A model generated the notes under the pieces. It saw only the letters and a program-made list of their open reading frames with translations, was not told the DNA's origin and searched no databases. Shown piece by piece: positions 49,761-60,126 of a stretch of DNA of 64,000 bases (position 1 is its first letter; each line of letters begins with the position of its first letter). The DNA is from Acinetobacter bouvetii (GTDB lineage: Bacteria; Pseudomonadota; Gammaproteobacteria; Pseudomonadales; Moraxellaceae): assembly GCF_902753875.1 (NCBI RefSeq), contig NZ_CADDTS010000049.1, forward strand, positions 55,868 to 119,867, read 5' to 3'. A program made the translations under genes and the position numbers.

Positions 49761-50978
49761 ATGCCACAAGATCAAAGCAATAGTGAAAATAAAGCCAATC
49801 CAGCTGTAAATAAAACAGATGAAACAGCAGCAACGATGCACCCGCATGATGAAACACCAAGTGCCTCAGAACCAAACTCATCAACAGCACAGCCGCCTGC
49901 GACGCCTGATCCATCTAGCACAACTGAACAACCTTCCAGCAAGCTGATTGCAACAAAAAAATCAACTTTGCTGTGGATGTTCCTGGTGCTGATTATTGGC
50001 ATTATTGTGATTATGTGGGCGTGGCGAATCGGTCCATTTAACAGCAGTGTTCAGCAAACCGACAACAGCTATATACGCGGTCAAACCACAATTCTTTCAT
50101 CGCAAATCAACGGTTATGTTAAAGATGTGCTGGTGAAAGATTTTGATGAGGTGAAAAAAGGTCAGCCTTTAATGCATATTGATGCCACGACCTATGACCA
50201 AAAGGTAACTCAAGCCTCATCATCGGTAGATCAAGCCAAGAATAGCCTTGCCAACCAGAGCCAGATCATTGCACAGCGTCAGGCCGATATCGTGGCAGCT
50301 CAAGCCAAGGTTGAACAGGCCAATGCACAGTATCAACTTTCGCTACAACAGCTATCTCGCTATCAACAATTAGGCGATAGCGGTGCGGCATCTAAAACGG
50401 AGCAAGATAAAATTGCAGCCGATGTCAAAAACAATCTGGCCTTGCTAAAACAGGCTGAAGCCAATGTACTCGTTGCACAGCAAGCCTTTAAGACTGCACA
50501 AGTGGCTGCCAGCGGTTTAAAAGCTCAGGTTAACAATGCACAAGCGCAACTGGATCAGGCAGAAACCACCAAAAACTACAGCACCATTGTGGCCCCGATG
50601 GATGGTCAGTTAGGTGAAGTGACTCCGCGTATTGGACAATACGTTGCCGCAGGTTCACAGCTGCTCTATCTCATCCCGAAAAAAACCTGGTTGATTGCAA
50701 ATTTTAAAGAAACCCAGATTGCCAATATGCATATTGGTCAGCCGGCAACTTTCACTGTAGATGCACTCAATCATCAACAATTTAAAGGTCATGTCGAACG
50801 CATTGCTCCAGCGGCCGGTTCTGAGTTCAGTGTCATTAAAGCCGATAATGCCACCGGCAACTTCACTAAAGTGGTACAGCGTATTGCGGTCAGAATTGCC
50901 ATTGAGCCAAACCAGAAAGGGATTGAACGACTCCGTCCGGGCATGTCCGTCGTCACTTCAGTCGATACAAAGTCCTGA
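49761..50978 (+). CDS. HlyD/EmrA-type adaptor, TetR-regulated operon
   Basis: A 405-residue membrane fusion protein. A long Ser/Thr/Pro/Gln-rich disordered N-terminus (about 1-65) precedes one membrane helix (STLLWMFLVLIIGIIVIMWAW, about 70-90). Then come the lipoyl halves (TDNSYIRGQTTILSSQINGYVKDVLV, IVAPMDGQLGEVTPRIGQYV) and a long Ala/Gln-rich coiled coil. It pairs with the preceding MFS protein. Second EmrAB-like set within 12 kb. Confidence 0.85.
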   Translation: MPQDQSNSENKANPAVNKTDETAATMHPHDETPSASEPNSSTAQPPATPDPSSTTEQPSSKLIATKKSTLLWMFLVLIIGIIVIMWAWRIGPFNSSVQQTDNSYIRGQTTILSSQINGYVKDVLVKDFDEVKKGQPLMHIDATTYDQKVTQASSSVDQAKNSLANQSQIIAQRQADIVAAQAKVEQANAQYQLSLQQLSRYQQLGDSGAASKTEQDKIAADVKNNLALLKQAEANVLVAQQAFKTAQVAASGLKAQVNNAQAQLDQAETTKNYSTIVAPMDGQLGEVTPRIGQYVAAGSQLLYLIPKKTWLIANFKETQIANMHIGQPATFTVDALNHQQFKGHVERIAPAAGSEFSVIKADNATGNFTKVVQRIAVRIAIEPNQKGIERLRPGMSVVTSVDTKS

Positions 50979-51034
50979 TCAACATCAGATGAAATATCTG
51001 CATGCCAAATTGCGTACAATACGAGGGAATATTC

Positions 51035-51931
51035 ATGAATGGTAATGAAATGTTTGAGCGTATTGCGCAATCAGTCGCCTACCAAAAACTGAATCTTGAT
51101 ACTGATCTAACGGTCACGGTTAAACGACTGGATCAGATTCATCCGCAAATTTCCGGCAATAAATTTTTTAAACTGAAATACAACTTTGCTGAGGCAAAAC
51201 GCCAAGGTTTCCATAAAATCTTAACCTTTGGAGGCGCTTATTCCAATCATATCGCCGCGACTGCTTATGCAGCGCAGCTGTTTGGCTTTGAAAGTGTGGG
51301 CATCATTCGTGGTGAAGAACTTAAAGTTAAAGCACTCAATCACACACTTGCCACGGCGCAGCAGTTTGGCATGCAACTGCATTTTGTTTCACGTGAACAG
51401 TATCGGCAAAAAGATCAACCTGAATATCTGGCAGCATTAAAACTGCACTACCCAGAGCATTACCTCATTCCTGAAGGTGGCACGAACACGCTGGCTATTC
51501 AGGGCTGCAAGGAAATTTTAACGGCTGAAGATCGGCAGAATTATGACGTGATCTGCTGTGCCGTAGGTACAGGCGGAACCATTACCGGGCTGATTGAAGC
51601 CAGTGCTGACCATCAAACCGTGCTGGGTTTCTCTGCCTTAAAAGGTGATTTTCTACAGCGTGAAATCCAGCAATGGACCACGAAAACCAACTGGACAATG
51701 ACCGATACCTATTGTTGTGGAGGCTATGCCAAAACCACACCTGCACTATTTCAGTTTATGCAATCCTTTGAAGCAGAGCACCATATTCCTTTAGAACAGG
51801 TTTATACCGGTAAAATGATGATGGGCTTAGTGGATGTGATTCGGCAAAATCACTTTCCTGCACAGACACGGATTTTGGTCATTCACACTGGCGGCCTGCA
51901 AGGTCAGATGACCAACCAAGATCAATCCTGA
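51035..51931 (+). CDS. PLP-dependent D-cysteine desulfhydrase / ACC deaminase-like
   Basis: I chose the ATG at 51035, preceded by GAGGGA, giving 298 aa. The protein has ISGNKFFKLKYN with the PLP lysine (about 43), FGGAYSNHIAATAYAA as the PLP phosphate/substrate loop, and GTGGTITGLIEAS. It belongs to the ACC deaminase/D-cysteine desulfhydrase family. The exact substrate cannot be decided from sequence. It is full length. Confidence 0.85.
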   Translation: MNGNEMFERIAQSVAYQKLNLDTDLTVTVKRLDQIHPQISGNKFFKLKYNFAEAKRQGFHKILTFGGAYSNHIAATAYAAQLFGFESVGIIRGEELKVKALNHTLATAQQFGMQLHFVSREQYRQKDQPEYLAALKLHYPEHYLIPEGGTNTLAIQGCKEILTAEDRQNYDVICCAVGTGGTITGLIEASADHQTVLGFSALKGDFLQREIQQWTTKTNWTMTDTYCCGGYAKTTPALFQFMQSFEAEHHIPLEQVYTGKMMMGLVDVIRQNHFPAQTRILVIHTGGLQGQMTNQDQS

Positions 51932-51986
51932 AATTGATGGCAAAATTGTCTATAATGCCCTGCTTTTATCTCCCGCGAGTTTGTCC

Positions 51987-53186
51987 ATGTTTTCAAATCA
52001 GTACGATGTCATTGTTTTAGGTGCCGGTGCATCAAGTCTGATGTTGGCCTACATGGCGGCACAGCGTGGTCGTAAAGTTTTGGTCATGGAAAAAGCCAAC
52101 AAAGTGGGTAAAAAAATCCTGATGTCGGGCGGCGGTAAATGTAACTTTACCAACCTGTATGTCGAACCTGAAAACTTTATTTCCCATAATCCGCACTTCG
52201 TGATTTCAGCCTTGACGCGCTATACCAACTGGGACTTTATTGGGCTGGTTTGTGAACATGGCATTGAATATGAAGAACGCAAACACGGCCAGTTATTCAC
52301 CTTAAATGGCGCCAAAGAAATTTTGTCCATGCTGCTTGCTGAATGTAATAAAACTGGCCGAGTCGAGATCAAGACCAGCTGTGAAGTCAAAGCGGTAACT
52401 CCTGTGGATGATCAGGGTTTTCAAGTGGCAACTTCTGTCGGTTATTTTCAGGCTGAATCTGTGGTTGTGGCTACGGGCGGTTTATCTGTACCGACACTAG
52501 GCGGTTCCGGCATTGGTTATGACATTGCTAAACAGTTTGGGCATTATGTTCACCCCACTCGCGCAGGTTTGGTGCCGTTTACCTTTTCCGACCAATTCAA
52601 GGAAGTCACTACACGCTTAAGCGGTAATGCGGTCGATGCTACCCTGTCTAACGATTTAAACAGTTTTACTGAAGCCTTGCTGTTTACCCATCGTGGTTTA
52701 AGTGGTCCAAGTTCACTGCAACTTTCTAATTACTGGAATGTCGGACAAAGTTTTCATATCAACTTCCTACCGTATCTCGAATTAGTGGATTTCTTTAAAA
52801 CGAAAAAAACCAGTCAGCCGAAAGTGTTGCTGCGTACTTTATTAACTGAACATCTGCCTAAAAGCGTGGTGCTGGAACTGCAAAACCTGATTTGGGCAGA
52901 ATCAGCCGATATTGCCATTGCCAATTTAAGTGATGAGAAACTGGAACAGATCGCCCAGCGCTTACATGCTTTTGAAGTGAAGCCCTCTGGTACAGAAGGT
53001 TATCGTACTGCGGAAGTGACCTTAGGCGGAGTGGATACCACCGAAGTATCCTCCAAAACTATGGAAAGCAAGAAACAGAAAGGTTTATATTTTATCGGTG
53101 AAGTATTAGATGTATCGGGGCATTTAGGTGGTTTTAACTTTCAATGGGCATGGTCATCTGCACATGCCGCATCACAATATGTTTAA
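51987..53186 (+). CDS. BaiN/HI0933-type FAD-dependent oxidoreductase
   Basis: Start at the ATG 51987, two codons inside the open frame, 399 aa. GAGASSLMLAYMAAQRG and the following EKANKVGKKILMSGGGKCNFTN are signatures of the HI0933 (aminoacetone oxidase/BaiN-like) family. The C-terminal GGVDTTEVSSKTMESK and GEVLDVSGHLGGFNFQWAWSSA are also typical. Physiological substrate unknown. Confidence 0.87.
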   Translation: MFSNQYDVIVLGAGASSLMLAYMAAQRGRKVLVMEKANKVGKKILMSGGGKCNFTNLYVEPENFISHNPHFVISALTRYTNWDFIGLVCEHGIEYEERKHGQLFTLNGAKEILSMLLAECNKTGRVEIKTSCEVKAVTPVDDQGFQVATSVGYFQAESVVVATGGLSVPTLGGSGIGYDIAKQFGHYVHPTRAGLVPFTFSDQFKEVTTRLSGNAVDATLSNDLNSFTEALLFTHRGLSGPSSLQLSNYWNVGQSFHINFLPYLELVDFFKTKKTSQPKVLLRTLLTEHLPKSVVLELQNLIWAESADIAIANLSDEKLEQIAQRLHAFEVKPSGTEGYRTAEVTLGGVDTTEVSSKTMESKKQKGLYFIGEVLDVSGHLGGFNFQWAWSSAHAASQYV

Positions 53187-53198
53187 CAGCAATCCTGT

Positions 53199-53354
53199 CT
53201 ATTCAAGATAATCGGTACGAAGTAAATGAACCTGCGAATTTTGCTGCAAACGTGCAATGGTCAAGTCCATTTTTGCCCTTGCAGCTGTGACATATACAGG
53301 TTGATTCTGCGCTCGTCTTTGAATAACGAGTTTTACGACCTTAGTGAATAACAT
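53199..53354 (-). CDS. Small basic hypothetical protein, 51 aa
   Basis: Start at 53354 because AGGAGA precedes this ATG by seven bases; a longer frame has no such site. The product MLFTKVVKLVIQRR...YVTAARAKMDLTIARLQQNSQVHLLRTDYLE is basic and soluble. It looks like a conserved small gene from its codon frame and ribosome binding site. Function unknown. Confidence 0.6.
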   Translation of the reverse strand: MLFTKVVKLVIQRRAQNQPVYVTAARAKMDLTIARLQQNSQVHLLRTDYLE

Positions 53355-53498
53355 TACATTTCTCCTATTATTATCACACTTCACACATCCTATTATGCGA
53401 AGTACATATTTCATTTTATTAAAATAAATATTTAAATTTTATGAAATCGTTGATTTTATAAATAGCATAAAAATATTCTAAAAACGATTATTTTTTAA

Positions 53499-53669
53499 CT
53501 ATTTTTCATCATTTTTTTGCGGTGACTGTTCTGCCAAATCCTGTTTTAACTGTTGCTCAGCCGGCTTGGGTTTAGCAAATACAAATTTATAGGCACTCAC
53601 AAAAAATCCTGCCGTAATGCCGGCAATCACAATCGGCGCGATAAACTTATTTGGTGGTCTTTTCGTCAT
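53499..53669 (-). CDS. Small membrane protein, 56 aa
   Basis: Start at the ATG 53669, with AAGTGGA upstream at good spacing. One membrane helix (about 10-28, IAPIVIAGITAGFFVSAYKF) and a hydrophilic C-terminus rich in Lys, Gln and Glu. Located just before the mechanosensitive-channel gene's end on the same strand. Function unknown. Confidence 0.6.
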   Translation of the reverse strand: MTKRPPNKFIAPIVIAGITAGFFVSAYKFVFAKPKPAEQQLKQDLAEQSPQKNDEK

Positions 53670-53738
53670 ATTGATTTCCACTTCATCGGTTCAAAATCGA
53701 TCACATGACTGTGATCGATTTTGAGTAAAAGTTAAAGT

Positions 53739-55442
53739 TTATTTTGAGTCATCCTCAGGATGAATATCAACATCCTGCTCAGGCTCACCTGTTGAACCAT
53801 AAGGGTTATTCAATGGCTTATGTTCAGGGTCAACCTGAATGCCATTATCAGAGGGATTCAAACGCGCTTCATTGCTTGAATTATCCACAATGGTTGATGG
53901 TGGTGTAGCAACGGAAGTACTTGCAGGCGTGACTGGTGCATGCGGTTGATAATCCGGATTGGGCTGCTGCGCATCTTTTTTGCATTTATCAATCAGATCG
54001 GTCAAAACCCGTTCAGCTGGCTGACGACCGCCCAGGCCAAAGGCTAGAGCAAAAGCCACCGCAACAGCGCCCAGCGTTAAACCAAAGGCCAGATTAACGA
54101 TGGAATCGGCAATACCCATGGCACGTAAACCCATAGCAATCACCAGTCCCATAATTAGAATACGCACCAGATTGGCCAACCAGCGGGAACTGTTATATTC
54201 ACCACGACCAATCACTTTCGCCACTAAATTTGCGAGCCAGAAGCCAATCATCAGAATGACCGCACCCAATATAATATTGGCGCCAAACTGGATAAACATG
54301 GCAATCAGTGCACTGATCTGTTCAAAGCCCAGACGATTCGCTGCTTCTGAAACCGCAAACAACATGGTAAAAAACACGATCAGATAACCCACAATACAAG
54401 AAACTTTGGTGTTACCTAAAAAGCGCTGTACATCAATTTTCGCTGGTATTTCATCTACACCAGTTCCCGCGACCACATCCACCACCAGATTGGCAACAAA
54501 GCGAGAAACTACATAAGCCAAAATCAGGATCAAGCCTGCCGCAATAATATGCGGAATGGCATTCATAATTTCATACAACATCGCGGTCGCAGGTTGTGAA
54601 ATGGCTTGAATACCCAAAGCTTCAAAGGCAACGATCAGTGAGGTAATAATAATGATAGCAAAGATAAATGAACCCAACACTTGCGGTAAGTTGGAGTTCT
54701 TGAACAAGCCAATTTTCTGTGCCTGCTGTTGCAAATTCAGGCTGCGCACCAAACCTTCAATAATGCCACGGACAATTTTTGCCAAGATATAACCGACAAA
54801 AATAATCACCCCGGCAATAAAGATATTTGGCAAGAATGAAACAGCTTCATTGACCATGTTCTGGATTGGATACAACAGTCCATTCAAGCCCAAAATAGAC
54901 AGTACAATTGGTAAAAACAGCAATAAAATCAGCCAATACACAATATCGCTAATATTTTGGCTAATTGGACTGACACCAACATCTGCACTCAATTTTTCAT
55001 CCAGCTGGGTGCGATCCAGTAATTTTTGCAGTCCCATCTTGACCAGATTTGCCACAATCCAGCCCACAAATCCGACCGCGATAGCAGCCAAAAGCTGTGG
55101 AATAAACAATAAGAATTGCTGGATCATATTGCTAAATGGTCCACTGACACTGGTGAGATTCAGTACATTAAGTGCGCCAATCACCGCAATGATCATTACA
55201 ATCCAGAAAACGATCCGCGACACAATACTTTCTATATTTGAACGATGTCCTGTGGCATTCGAAAGTTTCTGATTTGTCCCGAGTTTTTCTAAAACTTTTT
55301 TAATTCCTGCTGCAATAATCAGTGCAACAATCCAGCCAATCAATAAAATAGCAACAGCGGCTAAAACAGGATGAAACTGATTCCAATAATACATGGCATC
55401 GAATTCACCCCCTCTAGGGCCTCCAGAAAAATATTCATTCAT
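53739..55442 (-). CDS. Mechanosensitive-channel-type protein with repeated TM-helix domains (CmpX-like)
   Basis: A 567-residue inner-membrane protein. The N-terminal and middle parts contain several repeats of the conserved 'TM helix' unit, e.g. LLIGWIVALIIAAGIKKVLEKLG, VGFVGWIVANLVKMGLQKLLDRT, VGYILAKIVRGIIEGLVRSL. The MscS-like core is reduced to GLTLGAVAVAFALAFGLGG near residue 455-475. A Pro/Asp-rich disordered tail follows (about 490-567). It resembles the CmpX/YnaI-related small-conductance channel group. Osmotic role is inferred from the family. Confidence 0.8.
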   Translation of the reverse strand: MNEYFSGGPRGGEFDAMYYWNQFHPVLAAVAILLIGWIVALIIAAGIKKVLEKLGTNQKLSNATGHRSNIESIVSRIVFWIVMIIAVIGALNVLNLTSVSGPFSNMIQQFLLFIPQLLAAIAVGFVGWIVANLVKMGLQKLLDRTQLDEKLSADVGVSPISQNISDIVYWLILLLFLPIVLSILGLNGLLYPIQNMVNEAVSFLPNIFIAGVIIFVGYILAKIVRGIIEGLVRSLNLQQQAQKIGLFKNSNLPQVLGSFIFAIIIITSLIVAFEALGIQAISQPATAMLYEIMNAIPHIIAAGLILILAYVVSRFVANLVVDVVAGTGVDEIPAKIDVQRFLGNTKVSCIVGYLIVFFTMLFAVSEAANRLGFEQISALIAMFIQFGANIILGAVILMIGFWLANLVAKVIGRGEYNSSRWLANLVRILIMGLVIAMGLRAMGIADSIVNLAFGLTLGAVAVAFALAFGLGGRQPAERVLTDLIDKCKKDAQQPNPDYQPHAPVTPASTSVATPPSTIVDNSSNEARLNPSDNGIQVDPEHKPLNNPYGSTGEPEQDVDIHPEDDSK

Positions 55443-55616
55443 GTTGTCACTTCCTCTTGTTATTGCTTAGTGAAGTTCTATTGCAAACAAATTGTTGTGA
55501 TTTTGAAGGGTGTTTAATGACCTAAAATGATGAAATTAAAACAACATTAGAATTTGATTATTTTTTATTCAATACAAACCATCACAAATACAACAAAAGC
55601 GCACATTAGATTGCAA

Positions 55617-55652
55617 AAAAGCCCTAGCCTTCTCAGGCTAGAGCTTTGATCA
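55617..55652 (-). terminator. Terminator of the 55674-55952 gene
   Basis: CTAGCCT/AGGCTAG stem with TCTC loop; on the minus strand it is followed by GGGCTTTTTT. Confidence 0.75.
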
Positions 55653-55673
55653 CCCTATCGTTTCGGGTTTGAA

Positions 55674-55952
55674 TTAATAGTCTTTGGCAGTAGCCGTATT
55701 GCTGTCGGTAGCAGTCGCTTCATCCCCAGCTGTACCTGTGGTGGTGTTATTTGGAGTCGCAGGTTGAGCGCTAGGATTTGGATGTCCTGGAGGAGCATCT
55801 TGAGGATTTGGCTTAGTGTCCGCAAACATATACACAAGTAATGCAACGAAGAACACCCCCACAAGAATTAAAATATAAACAGGTAAACGCTTTTTTTGCA
55901 TTTTTTCTTCTGGAGTCGTTACATGAGGCGGCTTATTGAAATCGTGTGTCAT
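55674..55952 (-). CDS. Small membrane protein with Pro/Thr-rich tail, 92 aa
   Basis: A 92-residue protein with one membrane helix (about 26-45, VYILILVGVFFVALLVYMFA) after a charged cytoplasmic N-terminus. The C-terminal half is Pro, Asn, Thr and Ala-rich, low complexity and probably outside. No function recognised. Confidence 0.6.
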   Translation of the reverse strand: MTHDFNKPPHVTTPEEKMQKKRLPVYILILVGVFFVALLVYMFADTKPNPQDAPPGHPNPSAQPATPNNTTTGTAGDEATATDSNTATAKDY

Positions 55953-56195
55953 CTGCTTCCCCTCTTTTTATGTCGTTTCCGTATTTTTATCTTAGCAACA
56001 CTTAGAGCAAGCTTATGTATAAAAGCATAGTGACATGGTGAAAACGTGTAATTTTTACTTAAAATAGCGCTTGAGAAAAAGTTGTTATTTAAAGATTTTT
56101 TAGCGTCAGAAAACAATCTGCCCGTTCTTTTAACTCTCCCCTGTTCACATGCTGAAATTCAGCTGATTCAACTTTAAACCGCTAGTCTCATCAGC

Positions 56196-57017
56196 TTAAA
56201 AAAGCCGTTCCAGATGTGTCGTTTCCTGAGCTTCAACGGTCATTTCATGTTCATCTTTCAGTTGTACCCCGGACAGCTGCAACTGTCGTGACTTTCTCAT
56301 CAAGGCTATTAAACGCTGAATGGCAATCTGGCTGGAGAGTCCGGCCGGACGCACATTGGAAATGCAGTTACGCAGCGCATCATGGCAACCTTTATAGGCA
56401 TTCCAGGTGTAATAAATTCCCATACTGTCGGGTGAACTTAAACCCGGACGTTCACCAATCAGCATGACCAGCATTTTGGCTTGTAAAATCTGTGCCACTT
56501 CATCACCCAAAGCCACACGGCTACCTGTAGCAATGATGAGGGGGGCAAGTGACCAGCCTTCATGGATACAGGCTTGCTGTAATTGTGCAATAAAAGCTGG
56601 GGCATTATCTTCAATGGCCCGTGCAGACAAACCATCACTGGCAACAATCACCACATCATCGTCATCTGGGTACTGCAATTTGTATTGCTGCAATAATGCT
56701 CTAGAGGGTTCCGACAGTTGTCGACCCAAATCCGGACGCTTTAAATAACAGTCCTTGTTTTCTGAGCAACTTTGAATATACAAAACGTCGCTGTCGAGGT
56801 TTGCCAATTTTTCGGTGAGTGACGCCACATCCAGTATTTTTAAAACCGCATCTTTGGCCTGTGCATGGGCCAGTTGAAATTCCAGCAAGGGTTTGGTGGG
56901 CTGACTGCCACCTGCGCGTCCCAAGGCAATCCGGGCATCGGTAAACTGTTTCAGTTGCTCCCAGTCATTGGTTTTCAGTTCAGTCTGGAATTGAATATCG
57001 TATGCTATTTTCATCAT
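56196..57017 (-). CDS. eutC: Ethanolamine ammonia-lyase small subunit
   Basis: This 273-residue protein matches EutC: ARIALGRAGGSQPTKPLLEFQLAHAQAKDAV at the N-terminus, then DGLSARAIEDNAPAFI and LIGERPGLSSPDSMGIYYTWNAYKGCHDALRNCISNVRPAGL. With EutB it forms the adenosylcobalamin enzyme that turns ethanolamine into acetaldehyde and ammonia. It lies 12 bp after eutB on the same strand. No microcompartment genes are near. Confidence 0.93.
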   Translation of the reverse strand: MMKIAYDIQFQTELKTNDWEQLKQFTDARIALGRAGGSQPTKPLLEFQLAHAQAKDAVLKILDVASLTEKLANLDSDVLYIQSCSENKDCYLKRPDLGRQLSEPSRALLQQYKLQYPDDDDVVIVASDGLSARAIEDNAPAFIAQLQQACIHEGWSLAPLIIATGSRVALGDEVAQILQAKMLVMLIGERPGLSSPDSMGIYYTWNAYKGCHDALRNCISNVRPAGLSSQIAIQRLIALMRKSRQLQLSGVQLKDEHEMTVEAQETTHLERLF

Positions 57018-57029
57018 TCAACCCTCGGC

Positions 57030-58415
57030 TCAGGACATGATTAAACGGGAAAACTTTTCCGGCAACTGGCTGGGCCATTGCAGCTGCGATGCCTGCTGTT
57101 TCAAAATGCCTTGCTGCTCCAGCCAGGCCGCAAATTCAGGCGCGGGCTGCAAGCCCAATAATTGCCGGATATATAAGGCATCGTGGAAAGAAGTGGTTTG
57201 ATAATTCAGCATCACATCATCTGAACCGGGAATGCCCATAATGAAATTGATGCCCGCATTGCCCAGTAAAGTGAGCAGCACATCCATATCATCCTGATCG
57301 GCATCGGCATGGTTGGTATAACAGATGTCGCAGCCCATCGGTACACCTAATAGCTTGCCGCAGAAATGGTCTTCCAGCCCAGCCCGGATAATTTGCTTGC
57401 CGTTATACAGATATTCAGGGCCGATAAACCCGACCACAGTATTGACCAAAAAGGGCTGATATTTTCGGGCCACCGCATAGGCACGGGCTTCTAGCGTTTG
57501 CTGATCGACTCCATGATGAGCATTACTGGATAAAGCACTGCCCTGTCCGGTTTCAAAATACATGACATTTTGCCCCACCGTCCCTCTGTTCAGACTGAGC
57601 GCCGCTTCATAACCTTCCTGCAACAGGGCCAAATCAATCCCAAAGGCAGTATTGGCCGCCTGTGTCCCGGCAATAGACTGAAACATCAGATCTACCGGCA
57701 TGTTTTTATTGGCTAGTGCAATGCCTGAACTGACATGGGTCAGGACACAGGACTGGGTCGGGATTTCATATTCATGAATAATATGATCCAGCAGTTTGAG
57801 CAGCTCGGAAAGATTTTGCAGATTATCTGTAGCCGGATTAATACCGATCACGGCGTCACCATTGCCGTACATCAAACCATCCAGAATACTGGCAGAAATC
57901 CCGAGTAAATCATCGGTGGGATGGTTCGGTTGCAAGCGAGTGGACATGCATCCTTCCATGCCAATGGTGTTACGAAACTGGGTGACGACCTGACATTTTT
58001 TTGCCACCAGAATTAAATCCTGATTGCGCATAATTTTGCTCGTCGCAGCCACCATTTCCGGGGTCAGACCGGCTTGTAAGGACTGTAACTTTTCGGTGGT
58101 CGCAGCTTCACTCAGCAACCAGTTACGAAAATCTCCTACAGTAAAATGGGAAATGGGATAAAAAGCCTCTGCATCATGTTCATCCATAATCAAGCGCGTG
58201 ACTTCGTCCTGATCATAATCAATCAGGCTTTCATTAAGAAATTGCTTCAGCGGTACATCGGCCAGACACATTTGTGCTGCCACCCGTTCGGTTGCATCCT
58301 GTGCAGCAATGCCTGCCAGCTGATCCCCCGATCGTTCCGGCGTTGCTTTGGCCATCAGCGTTTTCAAATCTACAAAGACATAATGATGATGGGCCACATT
58401 GATTTGATACAGCAT
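57030..58415 (-). CDS. eutB: Ethanolamine ammonia-lyase large subunit
   Basis: A 461-residue protein matching EutB: VGDFRNWLLSE, NTIGMEGCMSTRLQPNHPTDDLLGISASILDGLMYGNGDAVIGINPATD, and YFETGQGSALSSNAHHGVDQQTLEARAYAVA. It carries the substrate site and binds coenzyme B12 together with EutC. It is part of a permease-eutB-eutC operon, as in Acinetobacter and Pseudomonas without shells. Growth on ethanolamine would depend on a cobalamin source. Confidence 0.95.
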   Translation of the reverse strand: MLYQINVAHHHYVFVDLKTLMAKATPERSGDQLAGIAAQDATERVAAQMCLADVPLKQFLNESLIDYDQDEVTRLIMDEHDAEAFYPISHFTVGDFRNWLLSEAATTEKLQSLQAGLTPEMVAATSKIMRNQDLILVAKKCQVVTQFRNTIGMEGCMSTRLQPNHPTDDLLGISASILDGLMYGNGDAVIGINPATDNLQNLSELLKLLDHIIHEYEIPTQSCVLTHVSSGIALANKNMPVDLMFQSIAGTQAANTAFGIDLALLQEGYEAALSLNRGTVGQNVMYFETGQGSALSSNAHHGVDQQTLEARAYAVARKYQPFLVNTVVGFIGPEYLYNGKQIIRAGLEDHFCGKLLGVPMGCDICYTNHADADQDDMDVLLTLLGNAGINFIMGIPGSDDVMLNYQTTSFHDALYIRQLLGLQPAPEFAAWLEQQGILKQQASQLQWPSQLPEKFSRLIMS

Positions 58416-58452
58416 GATGCATGGCTCCTTATTCCGTTTCTATTCTTCTTGC

Positions 58453-59895
58453 TTAGTTCAGTTCTTGTTCTGCTGCCTCAATCTTGGCAAATTCTTCTTC
58501 AGGTGTTCCTGCGACCAACTGATTCCGGCTATACACCAGAAAATAAACAATAAAAGCCAAATAGATAGCTGCTGCCATTAACCAGACTTTAGGATCGACT
58601 AAAAAGCCGGCTACAACGGCAATGGCTGCAAGCACCAGAGCAATTGATGCTGTGACAATTCCACCCGGTGCCTGATAAGGGCGTGGCATATCCGGTTTTG
58701 AAATTTTCAGTTTGATATAGGCCATCATCATCAGCACATAAGAAATGGTGGCACCAAAAACAGCCATTAAAATCAGCAGATCACCCTCTCCGCTTAAAGA
58801 CAGTATAAAACCAATAATACCCGGGATGATGATGGCTAAATGAGGCGCATGGTTGTTATTTGTTAAAGACAGTTTTTTCGGTAAATAACCTGCGCGTGAT
58901 AGCGCAAACACCTGACGTGAGTAGGCATAGATGATCGAGAAGAAACTGGCCACCAAACCCGCTAAACCGACAAAATTGACAAAACCTGCCAGCCAGGTAT
59001 TTTGACCATAAACCGCTTTTAAAGCATCAACCAAGGGTGCACCTGAATTTTTTAAGCTATCCGCACCGGCTGCTCCTGCACCCAAAACCAAGATACTCAA
59101 AGCAAAAACAGCCAGAATGACCATCGACCCAATCAAACCACGCGGTAAAGATTTATGTGGTTCCTTGGCTTCTTCCGCAGCTAAAGGTACCCCTTCTACC
59201 GCCAGAAAGAACCAGATGGCATACGGTACGGCGGCCCAAATGCCTAAATAACCCAAAGGCAGAAAGGCACTGGCACCCGCAGCGTCTGGATTGACAGCAA
59301 TATTGAACAGATTGGCACTGTTGAAATGTGGCGCGATGGAGAAAATAAAGACAAATAAGGCGACCGAGGCTACGGAGGTAATGAGAAAAATAATTTTTAA
59401 GGCTTCACCTGCACCTTTTAGATGCATACTCATAAACACCAGATAACAGACCAGATAAACGATCCAACCACCCGTGCCAAATAAAGATTCGCAATAAGCA
59501 CCGATAAACACCGCAATCGCCGAAGGGGCAATCGCGTACTCAATTAAAATGGCCGTTCCAGTCAAGTAGCCGCCCAAAGGACCAAAAGCAATCCGCGCAA
59601 AACTATAACCGCCTCCGGCAGTAGGCAACATAGTCGACATTTCCGACATCGCCAGACACATGCACAGGTACATAAAGGCCACAATTACGGTGGCAATAAA
59701 CATCCCGCCCCAGCCACCTTGTGCCAGACCAAAGTTCCAGCCGGCAAAATCACCGGATATCACATACGCCACACCCAAGCCGACTAACAGCAACCAGCCA
59801 ACGGCACCTTTTTTTAATTGTCTCTGGGCAAAATATTCTTCTGAGATATTTCCCTCTATCGCAGGATTTTCTATGACACTTTTTATCTCTGACAT
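58453..59895 (-). CDS. eat: Ethanolamine permease (APC family, Eat-type)
   Basis: I chose the ATG at 59895, preceded by AGAGGT, giving 480 aa; a longer frame starts at 59982. It is an APC-family transporter with about 12 helices, including GWLLLVGLGVAYVISGDFAGWNFGLAQGGWGG and AVPYAIWFFLAVEGVPLAAEEAKEPHKSLPRG. This EGVPLAAEE form is typical of ethanolamine permeases next to eutBC. It takes up ethanolamine for the lyase. First gene of the operon. Confidence 0.87.
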   Translation of the reverse strand: MSEIKSVIENPAIEGNISEEYFAQRQLKKGAVGWLLLVGLGVAYVISGDFAGWNFGLAQGGWGGMFIATVIVAFMYLCMCLAMSEMSTMLPTAGGGYSFARIAFGPLGGYLTGTAILIEYAIAPSAIAVFIGAYCESLFGTGGWIVYLVCYLVFMSMHLKGAGEALKIIFLITSVASVALFVFIFSIAPHFNSANLFNIAVNPDAAGASAFLPLGYLGIWAAVPYAIWFFLAVEGVPLAAEEAKEPHKSLPRGLIGSMVILAVFALSILVLGAGAAGADSLKNSGAPLVDALKAVYGQNTWLAGFVNFVGLAGLVASFFSIIYAYSRQVFALSRAGYLPKKLSLTNNNHAPHLAIIIPGIIGFILSLSGEGDLLILMAVFGATISYVLMMMAYIKLKISKPDMPRPYQAPGGIVTASIALVLAAIAVVAGFLVDPKVWLMAAAIYLAFIVYFLVYSRNQLVAGTPEEEFAKIEAAEQELN

Positions 59896-60126
59896 AGCGA
59901 CCTCTTCTTTTTTTAGGCTATACAGAAAGTCATGCATAAGCCATACCAAAACTAAAAATTGGCAAGGTCGTAAATAAAACAATCTATTTAATCAACAGAC
60001 TTTAAAGCAATTTTTTTTCATCTATTTTTAATACATAGAGAGAGAAAATGAAAACAGGCTTTAGGTGCTGAAAGCATGAAAATGAGCTATAATTGCGCAC
60101 CTTGTTTTTCATGCTGTTTAAACTTT